Below are positions 8,442 through 17,444 of a stretch of 64,000 bases of DNA, piece by piece (the first letter of the stretch is position 1; every line of letters begins with the position of its first letter). A program made the translations under genes and the position numbers. The stretch spans positions 62,001 to 126,000 of the forward strand of contig NZ_CP195119.1 of the NCBI RefSeq assembly GCF_052056915.1, read 5' to 3'. The notes under the pieces are model-generated. The model did not search any database. It was not told the DNA's origin and worked only from the letters and a program-made list of their open reading frames with translations. Source of the DNA: MTP4 sp052056915. Lineage in GTDB: Archaea; Halobacteriota; Methanosarcinia; Methanosarcinales; Methanosarcinaceae.

Positions 8442-9362
8442 TTACCTTTCTAAGTACTCTTCAAACCCTGCCTCCCCTCTTGCATAGGCTTCATGCCAGC
8501 CCGCGGGTACGGGCAGTTCTCTGTAGAGGGCTTTTCTCCTGGCTTCCAGCAGATTCGGTTTTTCTCCCATGAATTCTGCAGCGCAGAGCACCCCGGATTT
8601 GTTTCCTGCAGCTTCACCCAGTTCCTTTAACCAGCGGTATCCGGAAAAGGACCTGAGCAGATGGTGGTCAAGGATAAGCGTATCGACATTTCTGGCAAGG
8701 AGGAGCCCGTTTTCAAAGGCTTCCGTTTTGGCTTCCGGGACGCGGTGGGAAAGGTAGACTGGAGGGCCTGAGGCCAGGACTGTCGTGGGTTCCCAGGCAA
8801 GTACGGTGAGGACTGCTTCCCTGTCCAGGAGCTGGATGTCCGAACAGTGGACAAAGACCTCATCCCCTTCCCGGATGCGGGTCATCAGCACCTCCCCGAA
8901 GCCCTTGCCCCGCGCACCGTGGGGAACAGGCCGGGAAAAAGAAATGCATCCGCAGTTTTCCCCTTCGGAATTCGGAAGGGAAAATCCGAGAAAGGCGGAA
9001 AGTTCCTTTCTTCTCCTGGCCGAAAGCCGGGAAATATTTTCCGGCCCCTTGCACCAGAACCTGATCCCTTCAAGAGGTGGAAGGGCTTCTACGGGGAGCT
9101 GGTAGGGGTCTTCGGCTCTCATGGGCATATGATCCCCGTGATAATGGCTGATTACCACGTCCGTGGCCCCGGCAAGTGCGGAAAGAACCTTATCTCTGAT
9201 CCTGGCAGCCGCAGCAACTTCCAGAGGATGGGGAAAGAGAGAAAAGCGGAGGCGAGCCAGGGCAACCCCCGGATCAATGACTATCACCCGGTTTTCCGTC
9301 CTGACCACACAGGCAAGGGACCTCGCTCCGAATGATTCGCTTCCCAGGACCTCAATTTGCAT
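8442..9362 (-). CDS. UPF0282 family metallo-beta-lactamase-fold hydrolase
   Basis: Soluble metal-dependent hydrolase of the archaeal UPF0282 family, about 306 residues. Visible features are the start MQIEVLGSESFGARSLA, the first strand pair ending in VIVIDPG, the HxHxDH-type metal motif SHYHGDHMPM near residue 80, VFVHCSDIQLLD, TVLASGPPVYLS, and a late LILDHHLLRS. These supply the His/Asp ligands for a two-metal site. The substrate is unknown. The ATG at 9362 is preferred because it begins the conserved first strand; the ORF extends seven codons further. It is a single gene with a TATA-like element just upstream. Confidence 0.85.
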   Translation of the reverse strand: MQIEVLGSESFGARSLACVVRTENRVIVIDPGVALARLRFSLFPHPLEVAAAARIRDKVLSALAGATDVVISHYHGDHMPMRAEDPYQLPVEALPPLEGIRFWCKGPENISRLSARRRKELSAFLGFSLPNSEGENCGCISFSRPVPHGARGKGFGEVLMTRIREGDEVFVHCSDIQLLDREAVLTVLAWEPTTVLASGPPVYLSHRVPEAKTEAFENGLLLARNVDTLILDHHLLRSFSGYRWLKELGEAAGNKSGVLCAAEFMGEKPNLLEARRKALYRELPVPAGWHEAYARGEAGFEEYLER

Positions 9363-9521
9363 ATGATATACTAAGACGTGCATCCAGAACCCTTTTTCGG
9401 AGGAAATGGAAAAATGGGAATTTTACCCGGATTTTTGCCCGTATAAAAATTGCCTCTGGCTTGAACGCATGGAACGGGGTGAATTTATAGTCCCGTACAT
9501 AAATATTTACACTTTCTTTAT

Positions 9522-9600
9522 AACCACGGAAGACACGGAAAGCACGGAAGGATTGTGCCCCTATTTCCTTTATTCCGTGTTTTCCGTGCTTTCTGTGGTT
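9522..9600. repeat. Imperfect inverted repeat of the CACGGAA type
   Basis: Arms aaccacggaagacacggaaa...(9522-9550) and ...ttccgtgctttctgtggtt (9573-9600) pair over about 28 bp with few mismatches, separated by 22 nt. Similar palindromes (translated as TTEDTE...VLSVV) occur in many genomes as small repeat elements. A spurious 89-codon ORF (9406-9675) spans it. The rest of the 9363-9726 gap holds nothing else. Confidence 0.75.
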
Positions 9601-9726
9601 AAACTTTCACTTGAGATTGGGGAAGGAATTTGGGTCATTGACTATAGATGCTTGCAACCGGAGAAAGAAACTTGAATAATAAAAACTGGACGAAAATGCC
9701 GGGATTCATGCTCTTCATCCGAACTT

Positions 9727-10839
9727 TTACTCTTTATTTACCCTTTTCTCTTCATCCGAACTTTTACCCTCCGTTCCCGCAGCCTCATAACTTCCTCCCT
9801 TTTGTGCCTTTCCTGAAAGGTACTCTTCGGAAAACATCCTGACTATGAGGATAAAATAAGATAAAAGGAGGGTACCTACTACGATCCCGATCAACCCGAA
9901 GAGGGATACCCCTATGATTATCCCGAGCAGGGAGTGGAAAGGATGCAGAGCACCCACTTTCTCCTGGATGAAGGGCCTGAGTAAATTGTCAACCGAGCTT
10001 ATGATTATGCCTGCCCCGATGATCCCTATTCCTGCGAAGTAGTCATGCTGGAGGAGCTGAACGATAGCTGCAGGGACCCAGACGAAGGTTGCCCCCACAA
10101 TCGGTAAAAAGGATAGGAGTGCAGCAATGAAACCCCAGAGAAAAGCTCCCCCTACCCCGAAAACCAGGAAGGCAAGAGTCAGGACCCCACCCTGGAAAAT
10201 GGCTATAATACCGCTGGAAATCAGGACGCTGTGGACAATTTTTCCAAACTCCCCCAGGAGGATCTCGGTGTTTTCCTTGTTAAAAGGGATAACCTTGTGA
10301 AGCGTCTCCAATAACCCTTCTTCACTCGTGAACAGGTAGTAGAGCAAAAAATACATTATCGTAAAACCCACTACCTGCCTGCTCAGCCCCTGGATGGAAT
10401 CAAGGATAAACTTGCTTACGAAATTAACGGCTTCGGAGGCAAATTCAAGGACTCTCCCTTCGACTTCTGCCTGAATCGTCGCGTAAGGCAGGTCAAAACG
10501 AGACAGGTACTGGCTGAAGAAATCGTCCACTATCTGGGCAAACAGGCGCGTTGAATACGAGTCCTCAAGGAGGGCCTGGGTCTCTCCCACGATGATGCTC
10601 AGAAGAAAATAAAGGGGGATGAGCACGACAATGATGGAAACAACGATTGAGGTCAGGGCTGCTGTCCCTTTCCTGAACTTCGGCTTCCCCCGCAGGAACA
10701 CGTAAAGCGGCCTGAAAATCGCGAACAGGATGAAAGCTCCGAAGAAGTAGTTTATATAGGGAAGGAGAGCGTAGGAAAGCGCCGCTGCCAGAATAATGAT
10801 CAGGAAAAGGGCCAGGCTCATTTTGAAAGGGCTTTCCAT
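9727..10839 (-). CDS. AI-2E family transporter (UPF0118) 1
   Basis: Polytopic membrane protein of 370 residues in the AI-2E family (PF01594; includes TqsA, YdiK and archaeal Na+/H+ antiporter-like members). The substrate cannot be assigned. The order is a hydrophobic pair at residues 8-42 and a third segment around 63-88. A soluble amphipathic region (residues 90-150) follows, then a cluster of four to five helices with the family hallmarks GALLSFLPIVGA-like (AALLSFLPIVGATFVWVP) and DNLLRPFIQEK...HPFHSLLGIIIGVSLFGLIGIVVG. The C-terminal tail is charged. A second member lies at 42626. A GTAA-capped hairpin lies in the 130-bp gap upstream. Confidence 0.9.
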   Translation of the reverse strand: MESPFKMSLALFLIIILAAALSYALLPYINYFFGAFILFAIFRPLYVFLRGKPKFRKGTAALTSIVVSIIVVLIPLYFLLSIIVGETQALLEDSYSTRLFAQIVDDFFSQYLSRFDLPYATIQAEVEGRVLEFASEAVNFVSKFILDSIQGLSRQVVGFTIMYFLLYYLFTSEEGLLETLHKVIPFNKENTEILLGEFGKIVHSVLISSGIIAIFQGGVLTLAFLVFGVGGAFLWGFIAALLSFLPIVGATFVWVPAAIVQLLQHDYFAGIGIIGAGIIISSVDNLLRPFIQEKVGALHPFHSLLGIIIGVSLFGLIGIVVGTLLLSYFILIVRMFSEEYLSGKAQKGGSYEAAGTEGKSSDEEKRVNKE

Positions 10840-10877
10840 CTATTCGTAATTTAGACTTAATGTTATAAAAGCTGTAT

Positions 10878-10901
10878 TTCGGAGCCGGTAACGGCTCCCG
10901 A
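10878..10901 (-). other. GC-rich hairpin between the NERD and AI-2E genes
   Basis: GGAGCCG-GTAA-CGGCTCC with further pairing outside. It lies downstream of the NERD gene and upstream of the transporter. It could end the NERD transcript or be a 5'-UTR structure; there is no strong T-run. Confidence 0.45.
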
Positions 10902-10969
10902 AGAGTCGGACCGAAATAGGTTGACCGAATTATATGGAGAAATTCGGTGGAGAAATAAGATGGAAAAGT

Positions 10970-12046
10970 TCACATCGGGAACAGGTTTTCCAGCTGCTTT
11001 ACAATTTTTTTAACATCTCCTTTTGAGAGGGTCACTTCCCGACTCAGGACGTGGGAACTCAGGCTGTCCGCAAACAGCACCTGGACGGGGCTTTTTTCCA
11101 GAGGGATTTTCGAACCTGCTATGGCGATTACAGGCTGTACTTTTATCTCTTTGTTTGCGATTTTGAAATAGCCTCTCTGAAGACGGCTCCCGTATTTCAA
11201 GCCGTTAAGGTACCTGTAGACAAGATAGCTGCTTCTCTTTACCTGGTCGTACGGGGTGAAGGAGTGTTCCTTGAAGACCTTTTTCACATAGGCAGGGCTC
11301 CAGTTTTTCGTTTCGATTACATAGACCCCGGAAGGCCCCACAAGCAGATGGTCGATCTGGGCTGATTTCAGCTTTTTGCCTTCGAAACTTATGTACTCCT
11401 CAAGCTCCAGCTTCAGGTCGTTGAAGAGATAGTATTCGTCAGGGAGGGTACGAAGCTTTTCAATAACATGCAACTCTCCCTCAGCTCCCCAGTAATTGTT
11501 TGAGACCATTATTTTTTTAAGAGCTTCAAGCTGCCTTACAAGGGGAAAGAGCTTTCTTTCGATTTCCGAACCGCTGTTGTTTTTCAGGTACTCGGAGCGG
11601 TCTTTTCCTTCCTTCAGGGCGGCGTATTCGTTCCTGAGCAGTCTGTCCGCCTCTTTTTGGGACTCCGCCCTCAGCCGGGCATGGCGCCTGCCTTTCAGGT
11701 ACCTTTTCACCCGGGCCAGGAGATAGGACATCAGCTTTCCCGGGACCGGGCGCACTTTTTTAGCTTCTTTTAATTCGGCTTCCAGTTTTACAAGTTCCAG
11801 CCTGGTTTCTTCCGAGATGCGGCAGGATTCTTTTTCTATAACCTGCCTCAATTTTCCGATCTTTGCGTCCAGGGCCTTGATTTCCCTCCGGATTTCTTCT
11901 TCAGCCAGCTCTGCCTTTTCGGAATATTCAGACTCAAGCCTCTGCCTCTCCTCGGAAATTTCCCGGAAACGCTCAGCCGGAATCCCGTTAGACCTGACAT
12001 CCCTCAAAAGTTCTTTTTCCGCACCCGAAACACCATATTCTATCAC
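10970..12046 (-). CDS. NERD (nuclease-related) domain protein with coiled coil
   Basis: Protein of about 358 residues. The N-terminal 170 residues are a long Glu/Lys/Arg coiled coil (EERQRLESEYSEKAELAEEEIRRE...). The C-terminal part is a NERD domain: GAEGELHVIEKLRTLPDEYYLFNDL, then SAQIDHLLVGPSGVYVIETKNW. The latter has the D...ExK arrangement of restriction-endonuclease-like folds. A role in DNA processing is known only in outline for this family. The ORF is open to 12244, but that stretch reads like untranslated repeat DNA (agccgaag units). GTG at 12046, preceded by GAGGAT, is therefore chosen. It lies downstream of dinB on the same strand, which may or may not mean co-transcription. Confidence 0.8.
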   Translation of the reverse strand: MIEYGVSGAEKELLRDVRSNGIPAERFREISEERQRLESEYSEKAELAEEEIRREIKALDAKIGKLRQVIEKESCRISEETRLELVKLEAELKEAKKVRPVPGKLMSYLLARVKRYLKGRRHARLRAESQKEADRLLRNEYAALKEGKDRSEYLKNNSGSEIERKLFPLVRQLEALKKIMVSNNYWGAEGELHVIEKLRTLPDEYYLFNDLKLELEEYISFEGKKLKSAQIDHLLVGPSGVYVIETKNWSPAYVKKVFKEHSFTPYDQVKRSSYLVYRYLNGLKYGSRLQRGYFKIANKEIKVQPVIAIAGSKIPLEKSPVQVLFADSLSSHVLSREVTLSKGDVKKIVKQLENLFPM

Positions 12047-12269
12047 GATACAAATCCTCTGTTTTTCTTTTTGTGAAAAATTATTAAATCTGAATACCCC
12101 GTGAGCCCAAAAGCTCGAATAGTGAGCCTGGGAGCCAAAATAACCTGTGATTGAATGTCTGAAAGTCTGAATAGTGACCTGAAAAGCCGAAGAGCCGAAG
12201 AGCCGAAGAGCCTGAAAGTCCGAAAACCCCGGAGATTCCGGCATTTTTTTGCAGGCTTTTTCGCAGACT

Positions 12270-13376
12270 CTACAGAAAATCCGTTATCATGGTCTGCCTT
12301 TCGTCCCTTTCCCGAAGCTTTGAGACCCCAACTCCCACCAGCCGGAACTTCCTGCTGCCCAGGAACTCGGAAAGAAGCTGGCGGATCAGCCTTTTTATCA
12401 CGAAGATATCCGAAGTCCAGATCGGGACGGTTTTCGAACGGGTATACGTTGAAAAGTCCTCGAAGCGTACGGTCAGGGTTACGGTCCTGTAGAGGAAGTT
12501 ATTGCTGAGCAGGGAACCGTGCACTGCCTCGGCAAGAGAATCCAGGGAGCCGAAGATCTTTACCGGGTCGCCGGTGTCTTCCTCAAAGGTTCCGTGCCTG
12601 CTGATAGACTTTACGCTCTCTTTTTCCCTTACCTCCCCGAAGTCAAGCCCGTTTGCCATCTGCTTCATCCGCAAGCCCAATTTCCCGAACTTTTCCTTCA
12701 GGAGCTGGACATTGCAGTTTGAAAGCTCTTCCACAGTGGAGATTCCCATCCCTTTCAGGGCTTCCGTGGTTTTTTCCCCTATGCCCGGGATTTTCGAGAC
12801 CTGCATTGGAAAAAGAAAATCCCTGACGTCTTCGGGGCGGACCACGGTCATCCCATCCGGTTTCTGGAAGCCCGAAGCAATCTTTGCAAGGAGCTTGTTG
12901 GGGCCTACCCCCACGGAACAGGTAATTCCAGCCTGTTTCCGGACTTCGTCCTTGATCCGAAGGGCATAAAGGGCAGCTTCCTCAAAATCCCTGACCTCGG
13001 GCCCGGGCACCAGGTATGCCTCGTCCACGCTGACCTGCTGGAACTTTTCCGCAAAGCCCCTGAGGACCTCCATTACCCCCGCCGAGACTCCCACATAGAG
13101 CTTCATGTTGACGGGTAAAAAAACCGCTTCGGGACAGAGCTTATACGCCTTTGAAATCGGCATTGCCGAATGGACCCCGTACTCCCGCGCCTCGTAGGAA
13201 CAGGTGCTTACAACTCCCCTCCCCACCCCTCCTTTCGGGTCGGAACCCACGACAACGGGCAGCCCTTTCAGTTCGGGTCTCTCCCTGACCTCCACAGAAG
13301 CAAAAAAGCTGTCCATGTCCACATGGAAAGTAATCCGCTTTTTAGGATCGCTTTTATTCGGATCGGGGGCAGGCAT
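12270..13376 (-). CDS. dinB: Y-family DNA polymerase IV
   Basis: Error-prone translesion DNA polymerase (EC 2.7.7.7), 368 residues, close in size to archaeal Dpo4/Dbh. The palm motif HVDMDSFFASVE (residues 18-29) and the second catalytic motif SVDEAYL (about 117-123) carry the metal-binding acidic residues. The Asp that often follows YL is Val here. The pattern TCSVGVGPNKLLAKIAS, the helix-hairpin-helix KIPGIGEKTTEAL and the little-finger domain are all present. The last residues QTMITDFL fit a PCNA-interacting (PIP) box. The gene ends in UAG directly after this box; if UAG were read through, about 68 unrelated residues would be added. Confidence 0.95.
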   Translation of the reverse strand: MPAPDPNKSDPKKRITFHVDMDSFFASVEVRERPELKGLPVVVGSDPKGGVGRGVVSTCSYEAREYGVHSAMPISKAYKLCPEAVFLPVNMKLYVGVSAGVMEVLRGFAEKFQQVSVDEAYLVPGPEVRDFEEAALYALRIKDEVRKQAGITCSVGVGPNKLLAKIASGFQKPDGMTVVRPEDVRDFLFPMQVSKIPGIGEKTTEALKGMGISTVEELSNCNVQLLKEKFGKLGLRMKQMANGLDFGEVREKESVKSISRHGTFEEDTGDPVKIFGSLDSLAEAVHGSLLSNNFLYRTVTLTVRFEDFSTYTRSKTVPIWTSDIFVIKRLIRQLLSEFLGSRKFRLVGVGVSKLRERDERQTMITDFL

Positions 13377-13556
13377 TACGCGATAGATAAAAGCTACATC
13401 TTAAAAAAGCTTGAGCATGCGGGGTGAAAGTATTAACCTGCTCGAAATTAAAGGAATGAAAATGGGAAATGAAACTTCCCGAAAAAAGCATTTCTACAAA
13501 GCAGGATAATATAATATATAATTGGAATAGCTGGAATAAATTAGATAATCATACTA

Positions 13557-13686
13557 ATATAAAATAATAATTAGAAAACGAAAAATAATAATTAGAAAAC
13601 GAAAAATAATAATTAGAAAACGAAAAATAATAATTAGTAAACGAAAAATAATAATTAGAAAACGAAAAATAATAATTAGAAAAATC
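13557..13686. repeat. 21-bp tandem repeat beside the insertion element
   Basis: Six copies of the unit ttagaaaacgaaaaataataa with one or two changes. It lies just left of the IS element, in the gap between dinB and the transposase. A reverse-strand ORF of YYFSFSN heptads across it is a by-product of the 21-bp period. Confidence 0.92.
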
Positions 13687-13712
13687 AGGATAATTAAAAG
13701 TGAGCCAAACAG

Positions 13713-15407
13713 GCTGTCTCAAAACTATGCTTGATCGCACATTTGGGTAAGAAATATTAGGAATATTTATCTTTTTAAAAATATGTATTACATATAAGTA
13801 TACTATTTGATAAAATTAATTCCAGTGTTTCACCATGTTCAAAAAGTACGATCAAAAGCAGCAATTTTTACTTCCATTAAGCCTGGAAGAGTTTGTTCCT
13901 GAAAACCATATTGCCAGAGTGTTAAACGACCTCATAGATCTCGTTGATATTAGTGATATTGAGTCCACTTACTCTGAGGAAGGTTGCCCTGCCTATCACC
14001 CAAGATTTCTTTTAAAAATCTTACTCTACGGGTACCTTATAAACATTAGAAGTTCACGCAAGATAGAGCAAATGACACAAACTGATACTGCTTTTATGTA
14101 CCTTGCAGCTATGCAAAAACCTGATTTCCATACTATTTGTCGATTCCGTTCAACTCATCTTGACCCGATTAAAGAAATATTTTCACAGGTTGTCACGTTT
14201 TGTAAGGAAATGGATATGATTGGTTCCAGTATTTCGATCGATGGAACAAAGGTTAAGGCAAACGCTTCACCAAGACAAAGTAAGAGTTCCGACGCTCTCA
14301 AAAAAGAGATCGATAAGATACTCAAAGAAAGCATTGAGGTCGATAAACAGGAAGACGAAATTTATGGTGATTCGACACCATACCAGGTGCCAGAAGAACT
14401 GGTTAACAAGCAGAAAAGATTAGAGAAAATCAAAGCTGCTATGAAAAAAATTGACGAAGAAAAGTTAAAAAAAGTAAACATCACAGACAACGATGCTAAA
14501 ATTATGAAGCATAAAGATGGAAGCAAGAAACCTTCTTATAATTGTCAGGTTGCTGTTGATGAAAAGGAACAAATAATCGTTGCATCAGACGTTGTCGATG
14601 AAGAAAATGACTTGCATCAAGTTGAACCAATGATAGAAAATGTAAAAGAAACACTGGGATACAAGCCAACAATAGTGCTGGCAGATGCAGGTTATTTTTC
14701 ATATGATAATGTGAAATTTTTACTCGATCAAGAAATTGATGCTTATATTCCTGATAACTTTTATGAAGTAGAGAAAAGGGGAAAAGCAAAGAAGTTCAGA
14801 AAATCTCTCTTTAAATATGATCAGGAAAAGGACTGTTATTATTGCCCTGCTGCATTTGAAATCCCATTTACAAGAATACAAAAAAGGAACGATGAGCCAG
14901 ATTTACGGTATTATGTATGTAAGTATTGTTCTTTATGCGTGTTAAAAAATGCATGTACCGAGAGTGAAAACAGGACAATATCAAGAGATCCAAGGGAGTA
15001 CCTGATGGAGAATATGAGGGCTAAACTGAATACAGAAGAAGGAACGGAACAGTATCAGGAAAGAATGTTTACTGTAGAACCTGTGTTTGGCCAGATGAAA
15101 CAGGATAGAGGATTCAGGGAATTTCTTTTGAGAGGGAAAAGGAAGACAAAAATTGAGTTTATTATGATGTGTACTGTACACAATCTAAAGAAAATAGTGG
15201 ATTTCATGAAGAGAGAAGGTAAAAGTTTGAAAGAAATTCTGAAAATGATAACCGGGAGAGGAAATAAATTAGGGAATGGATGCAGAATTGTGGCGGGAAA
15301 GACAAGTAAGCTATGTTGATCAATGAAAACTGATCTCTTTTCGAATAAAAATTGAAATTGAAATGGATATTACCCAATTGTAGAATTCAAAACGGTTTTG
15401 AGACAGC
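13713..15407 (+). mobile_element. Complete IS1182-family-like insertion sequence
   Basis: A 1695-bp element bounded by 37-bp imperfect terminal inverted repeats. The left end is 13713-13749 and the right end 15371-15407. The outer 13 bp are identical (gctgtctcaaaac / gttttgagacagc), and both arms end inside with taccca. It contains a single intact transposase gene. No clear target-site duplication is seen at the ends (left flank ...caaacag, right flank ttgcaaa...). Coding composition is more AT-rich than neighbouring genes, consistent with recent arrival. Confidence 0.93.
13835..15319 (+). CDS. IS1182-family DDE transposase
   Basis: Transposase of 494 residues, full length. The N-terminal DUF772-type domain is present (FVPENHIARVLNDLID..., HPRFLLKILLYGYL, RSSRKIEQMTQTDTAFMYL). 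The catalytic triad candidates are D in SIDGTKVKANAS, D in TIVLADAGYFS, and E in TVEPVFGQMKQDRGF. A Cys cluster (YYCP, YVCKYCSLCVLKNAC) lies between the second and third acidic residues, as usual in this family. The codon choice is AT-rich. No frameshift or stop interrupts it, so the element is probably still active. Confidence 0.95.
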   Translation: MFKKYDQKQQFLLPLSLEEFVPENHIARVLNDLIDLVDISDIESTYSEEGCPAYHPRFLLKILLYGYLINIRSSRKIEQMTQTDTAFMYLAAMQKPDFHTICRFRSTHLDPIKEIFSQVVTFCKEMDMIGSSISIDGTKVKANASPRQSKSSDALKKEIDKILKESIEVDKQEDEIYGDSTPYQVPEELVNKQKRLEKIKAAMKKIDEEKLKKVNITDNDAKIMKHKDGSKKPSYNCQVAVDEKEQIIVASDVVDEENDLHQVEPMIENVKETLGYKPTIVLADAGYFSYDNVKFLLDQEIDAYIPDNFYEVEKRGKAKKFRKSLFKYDQEKDCYYCPAAFEIPFTRIQKRNDEPDLRYYVCKYCSLCVLKNACTESENRTISRDPREYLMENMRAKLNTEEGTEQYQERMFTVEPVFGQMKQDRGFREFLLRGKRKTKIEFIMMCTVHNLKKIVDFMKREGKSLKEILKMITGRGNKLGNGCRIVAGKTSKLC

Positions 15408-15465
15408 TTGCAAAAGAAAATTTCGAAGCCTTTATTCATGAAGTGGGGGGAACTTCATTATACCT

Positions 15466-16026
15466 ATGCAGGAAAATCAGGAACGTAAAGTTTTCAGGGA
15501 AGGAAGCTATGCGGTTGATGACTCTGTAAAAAGGCTGACTGCAAATATGAAGCAAGCCGCAAAAAAAGTCGTTGGCACAAGGTTTCCCAAAGTCACATCA
15601 AAGTCCCTTGCGAACAATCTCCTTACACTGCCTGACTGTTCCGAAGGGAAAATTACGCTCGTCAGTATAGCCTTTGTGCGCAATGCCCAGGAACAAATTG
15701 ACTCCTGGATCCGGCCTTTCGAGCGGGAATTTGGGGGAGACGAACATTTTGCAATCTACGAGCTCCCGATGATCAGCCAGGGCTGGAAAGTGCTTTCCTG
15801 GATGATTGATTCCGGGATGAGAGGTGGGATTCCCACGGAAAAGCATGACAACGTAATCACATTCTACGGGGATTATTCGGACTACCAGGAAGCCCTTGAG
15901 ATGGAAGATACCCAGTCAGCTTACGTCTTTTTGCTGGACCGGAAGGGGATTATCCGCTGGAGAGGGCAGGGATACGCCACACCTGAAGCCGAAAATGAGC
16001 TGATAGAGACCGCAAGGGCGCTCTAA
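15466..16026 (+). CDS. Thioredoxin-fold protein, possibly ATP10-like
   Basis: Soluble protein of 186 residues. The central part ITLVSIAFVRNAQEQIDSWIRPFEREFG and the later AYVFLLDRKGIIRWRGQGYATPEAENELI have the strand-helix order and the (D)xxGxIRWxGxG ending of peroxiredoxin/thioredoxin-like folds. This resembles the ATP10 (PF05176) group. The CxxC active site is absent, so redox catalysis is unlikely. The function is unknown. The IS element ends only 58 bp before the start codon, so the native promoter has probably been displaced or now lies inside the IS end. Confidence 0.55.
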   Translation: MQENQERKVFREGSYAVDDSVKRLTANMKQAAKKVVGTRFPKVTSKSLANNLLTLPDCSEGKITLVSIAFVRNAQEQIDSWIRPFEREFGGDEHFAIYELPMISQGWKVLSWMIDSGMRGGIPTEKHDNVITFYGDYSDYQEALEMEDTQSAYVFLLDRKGIIRWRGQGYATPEAENELIETARAL

Positions 16027-16108
16027 GGCTGAAGCGGCTTCAGATGAAACAGACTGAGATATGAAAGTTAAGGTAAAGCGGGGCATTTATGGCCGGAAAG
16101 GGGGATTT

Positions 16109-17284
16109 ATGGCTAGAAGGCAGATATTTATGGGGATTCTCAGAGTTATCGGTTTTATCGTCCTGATTTTTGCAGTGTACGCCATTATTCAAAACATGCA
16201 GGCACAGGAATGTACTGAGGGGGAGTCGGGGCTCGACTGTATTGAGCTTCCGCCGGGGTTTTCTATTGAATACTATGCTGAAAACGTGGAAAATGCCAGG
16301 TCGATGACTCTCAGCCCGAACGGCACGCTCTTTGTCGGGAGCCGGAATGCAGGGAACGTCTATGCGCTCCCGGACCGGGACCGGGACAACCGGGCCGATG
16401 AGTTGATCGTGATAGCCGAAGGGCTGAACATGCCAAACGGGGTTGCCTTCAGGAACGGTTCGCTCTATGTGGCCGAGGTTTCCCGGGTGATCCGCTATGA
16501 CGATATCGAAAGCAGGTTGGAAGACCCGCCCGAACCTGTGATAGTAAATGACAGTTTCCCCACCGACCAGTCCCACGGCTGGAAGTATATCAAGTTCGGG
16601 CCTGACGGGAAGCTCTACGTGCCTGTGGGGGCGCCCTGCAACGTCTGCAATAGAGAAGAAGATGACGAGCGCTACGCAACGATAATGCGGATGGAAGCAA
16701 ACGGAAGCGGGCTTGAGGTCTTTGCCAGGGGGATAAGGAACAGCGTGGGTTTTGCCTGGCACCCGGAGACCGAAGAACTCTGGTTCACGGACAACGGGCG
16801 GGACTGGCTCGGGGACGACCTGCCCCCGGACGAGTTGAACAGGGCACCGGAACCTGGCCTGCATTTTGGTTTTCCTTTCTGCCACGGAGGCGACATCCCT
16901 GACCCGGAATTCGGGGAACTGCGGGACTGCGAGGAGTTTACGCCCCCTGAGGTCAAGCTCGGCCCGCATGTGGCTGCCCTCGGAATGACCTTTTACACGG
17001 GCACGATGTTTCCCGAGGAGTACAGGAACCAGACCTTTATTGCAGAACATGGCTCCTGGAACCGGAAAATTCCAATCGGGTACCGGGTGACCCTTGTCAG
17101 GTTGGAAAACGGGACACCCGTTAGTTACGAGGCCTTTGCGGAAGGCTGGCTTCAGGGCTTTTCATCCTGGGGAAGACCTGTGGACGTCCTTGTCATGCCG
17201 GACGGGGCGCTGCTGGTCTCGGACGATAAAAATGATGCGATCTACAGGATCAGTTATCTGGGAACCGGCCAGGGAGTTATTTAA
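16109..17284 (+). CDS. Membrane-anchored sorbosone-dehydrogenase-like beta-propeller protein
   Basis: Extracytoplasmic six-bladed propeller protein of about 391 residues, related to glucose/sorbosone dehydrogenases (PF07995), which oxidise sugars with PQQ. A single N-terminal hydrophobic segment (about residues 7-25) anchors or exports it. Family landmarks are HGWKYIKFGPDGKLYVPVGAPC, FARGIRNSVGFAWHPETEELWFTDNGRD, HFGFPFCHGG and EHGSWNRKIPIGYRV. Whether an archaeon supplies PQQ is unknown, so the activity may differ. The ATG at 16109 follows AAGGGGGATTT and is preferred over 16061. It lies 82 bp after the thioredoxin-like gene on the same strand, possibly co-transcribed. Confidence 0.85.
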   Translation: MARRQIFMGILRVIGFIVLIFAVYAIIQNMQAQECTEGESGLDCIELPPGFSIEYYAENVENARSMTLSPNGTLFVGSRNAGNVYALPDRDRDNRADELIVIAEGLNMPNGVAFRNGSLYVAEVSRVIRYDDIESRLEDPPEPVIVNDSFPTDQSHGWKYIKFGPDGKLYVPVGAPCNVCNREEDDERYATIMRMEANGSGLEVFARGIRNSVGFAWHPETEELWFTDNGRDWLGDDLPPDELNRAPEPGLHFGFPFCHGGDIPDPEFGELRDCEEFTPPEVKLGPHVAALGMTFYTGTMFPEEYRNQTFIAEHGSWNRKIPIGYRVTLVRLENGTPVSYEAFAEGWLQGFSSWGRPVDVLVMPDGALLVSDDKNDAIYRISYLGTGQGVI

Positions 17285-17444
17285 ATAATTAACTATGTGA
17301 AATAACCTGTAATTTGAATATAATTTATAATGTGGAAAATGATTTGCGATGTAGAAATTATTTTCAATGTGGGGAAATTTAAGAACCGGAACAAAAATCT
17401 TTATGATTTAAGTCTCCCATATAATAACGTAAGGGGTGAATATT

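Noticed and set aside
9406..9675. 89-codon ORF spanning the CACGGAA inverted repeat
   Set aside because: Its central part is the translated palindrome (TTEDTE...VLSVV) found widely as a spurious ORF; no coding signal outside it.
13549..13740. Minus-strand ORF of YYFSFSN repeats
   Set aside because: By-product of the 21-bp AT-rich tandem array and it runs into the IS end.
16040..17050. 336-codon minus-strand ORF opposite the sorbosone-dehydrogenase-like gene
   Set aside because: Antisense shadow; the plus-strand protein has clear family motifs.
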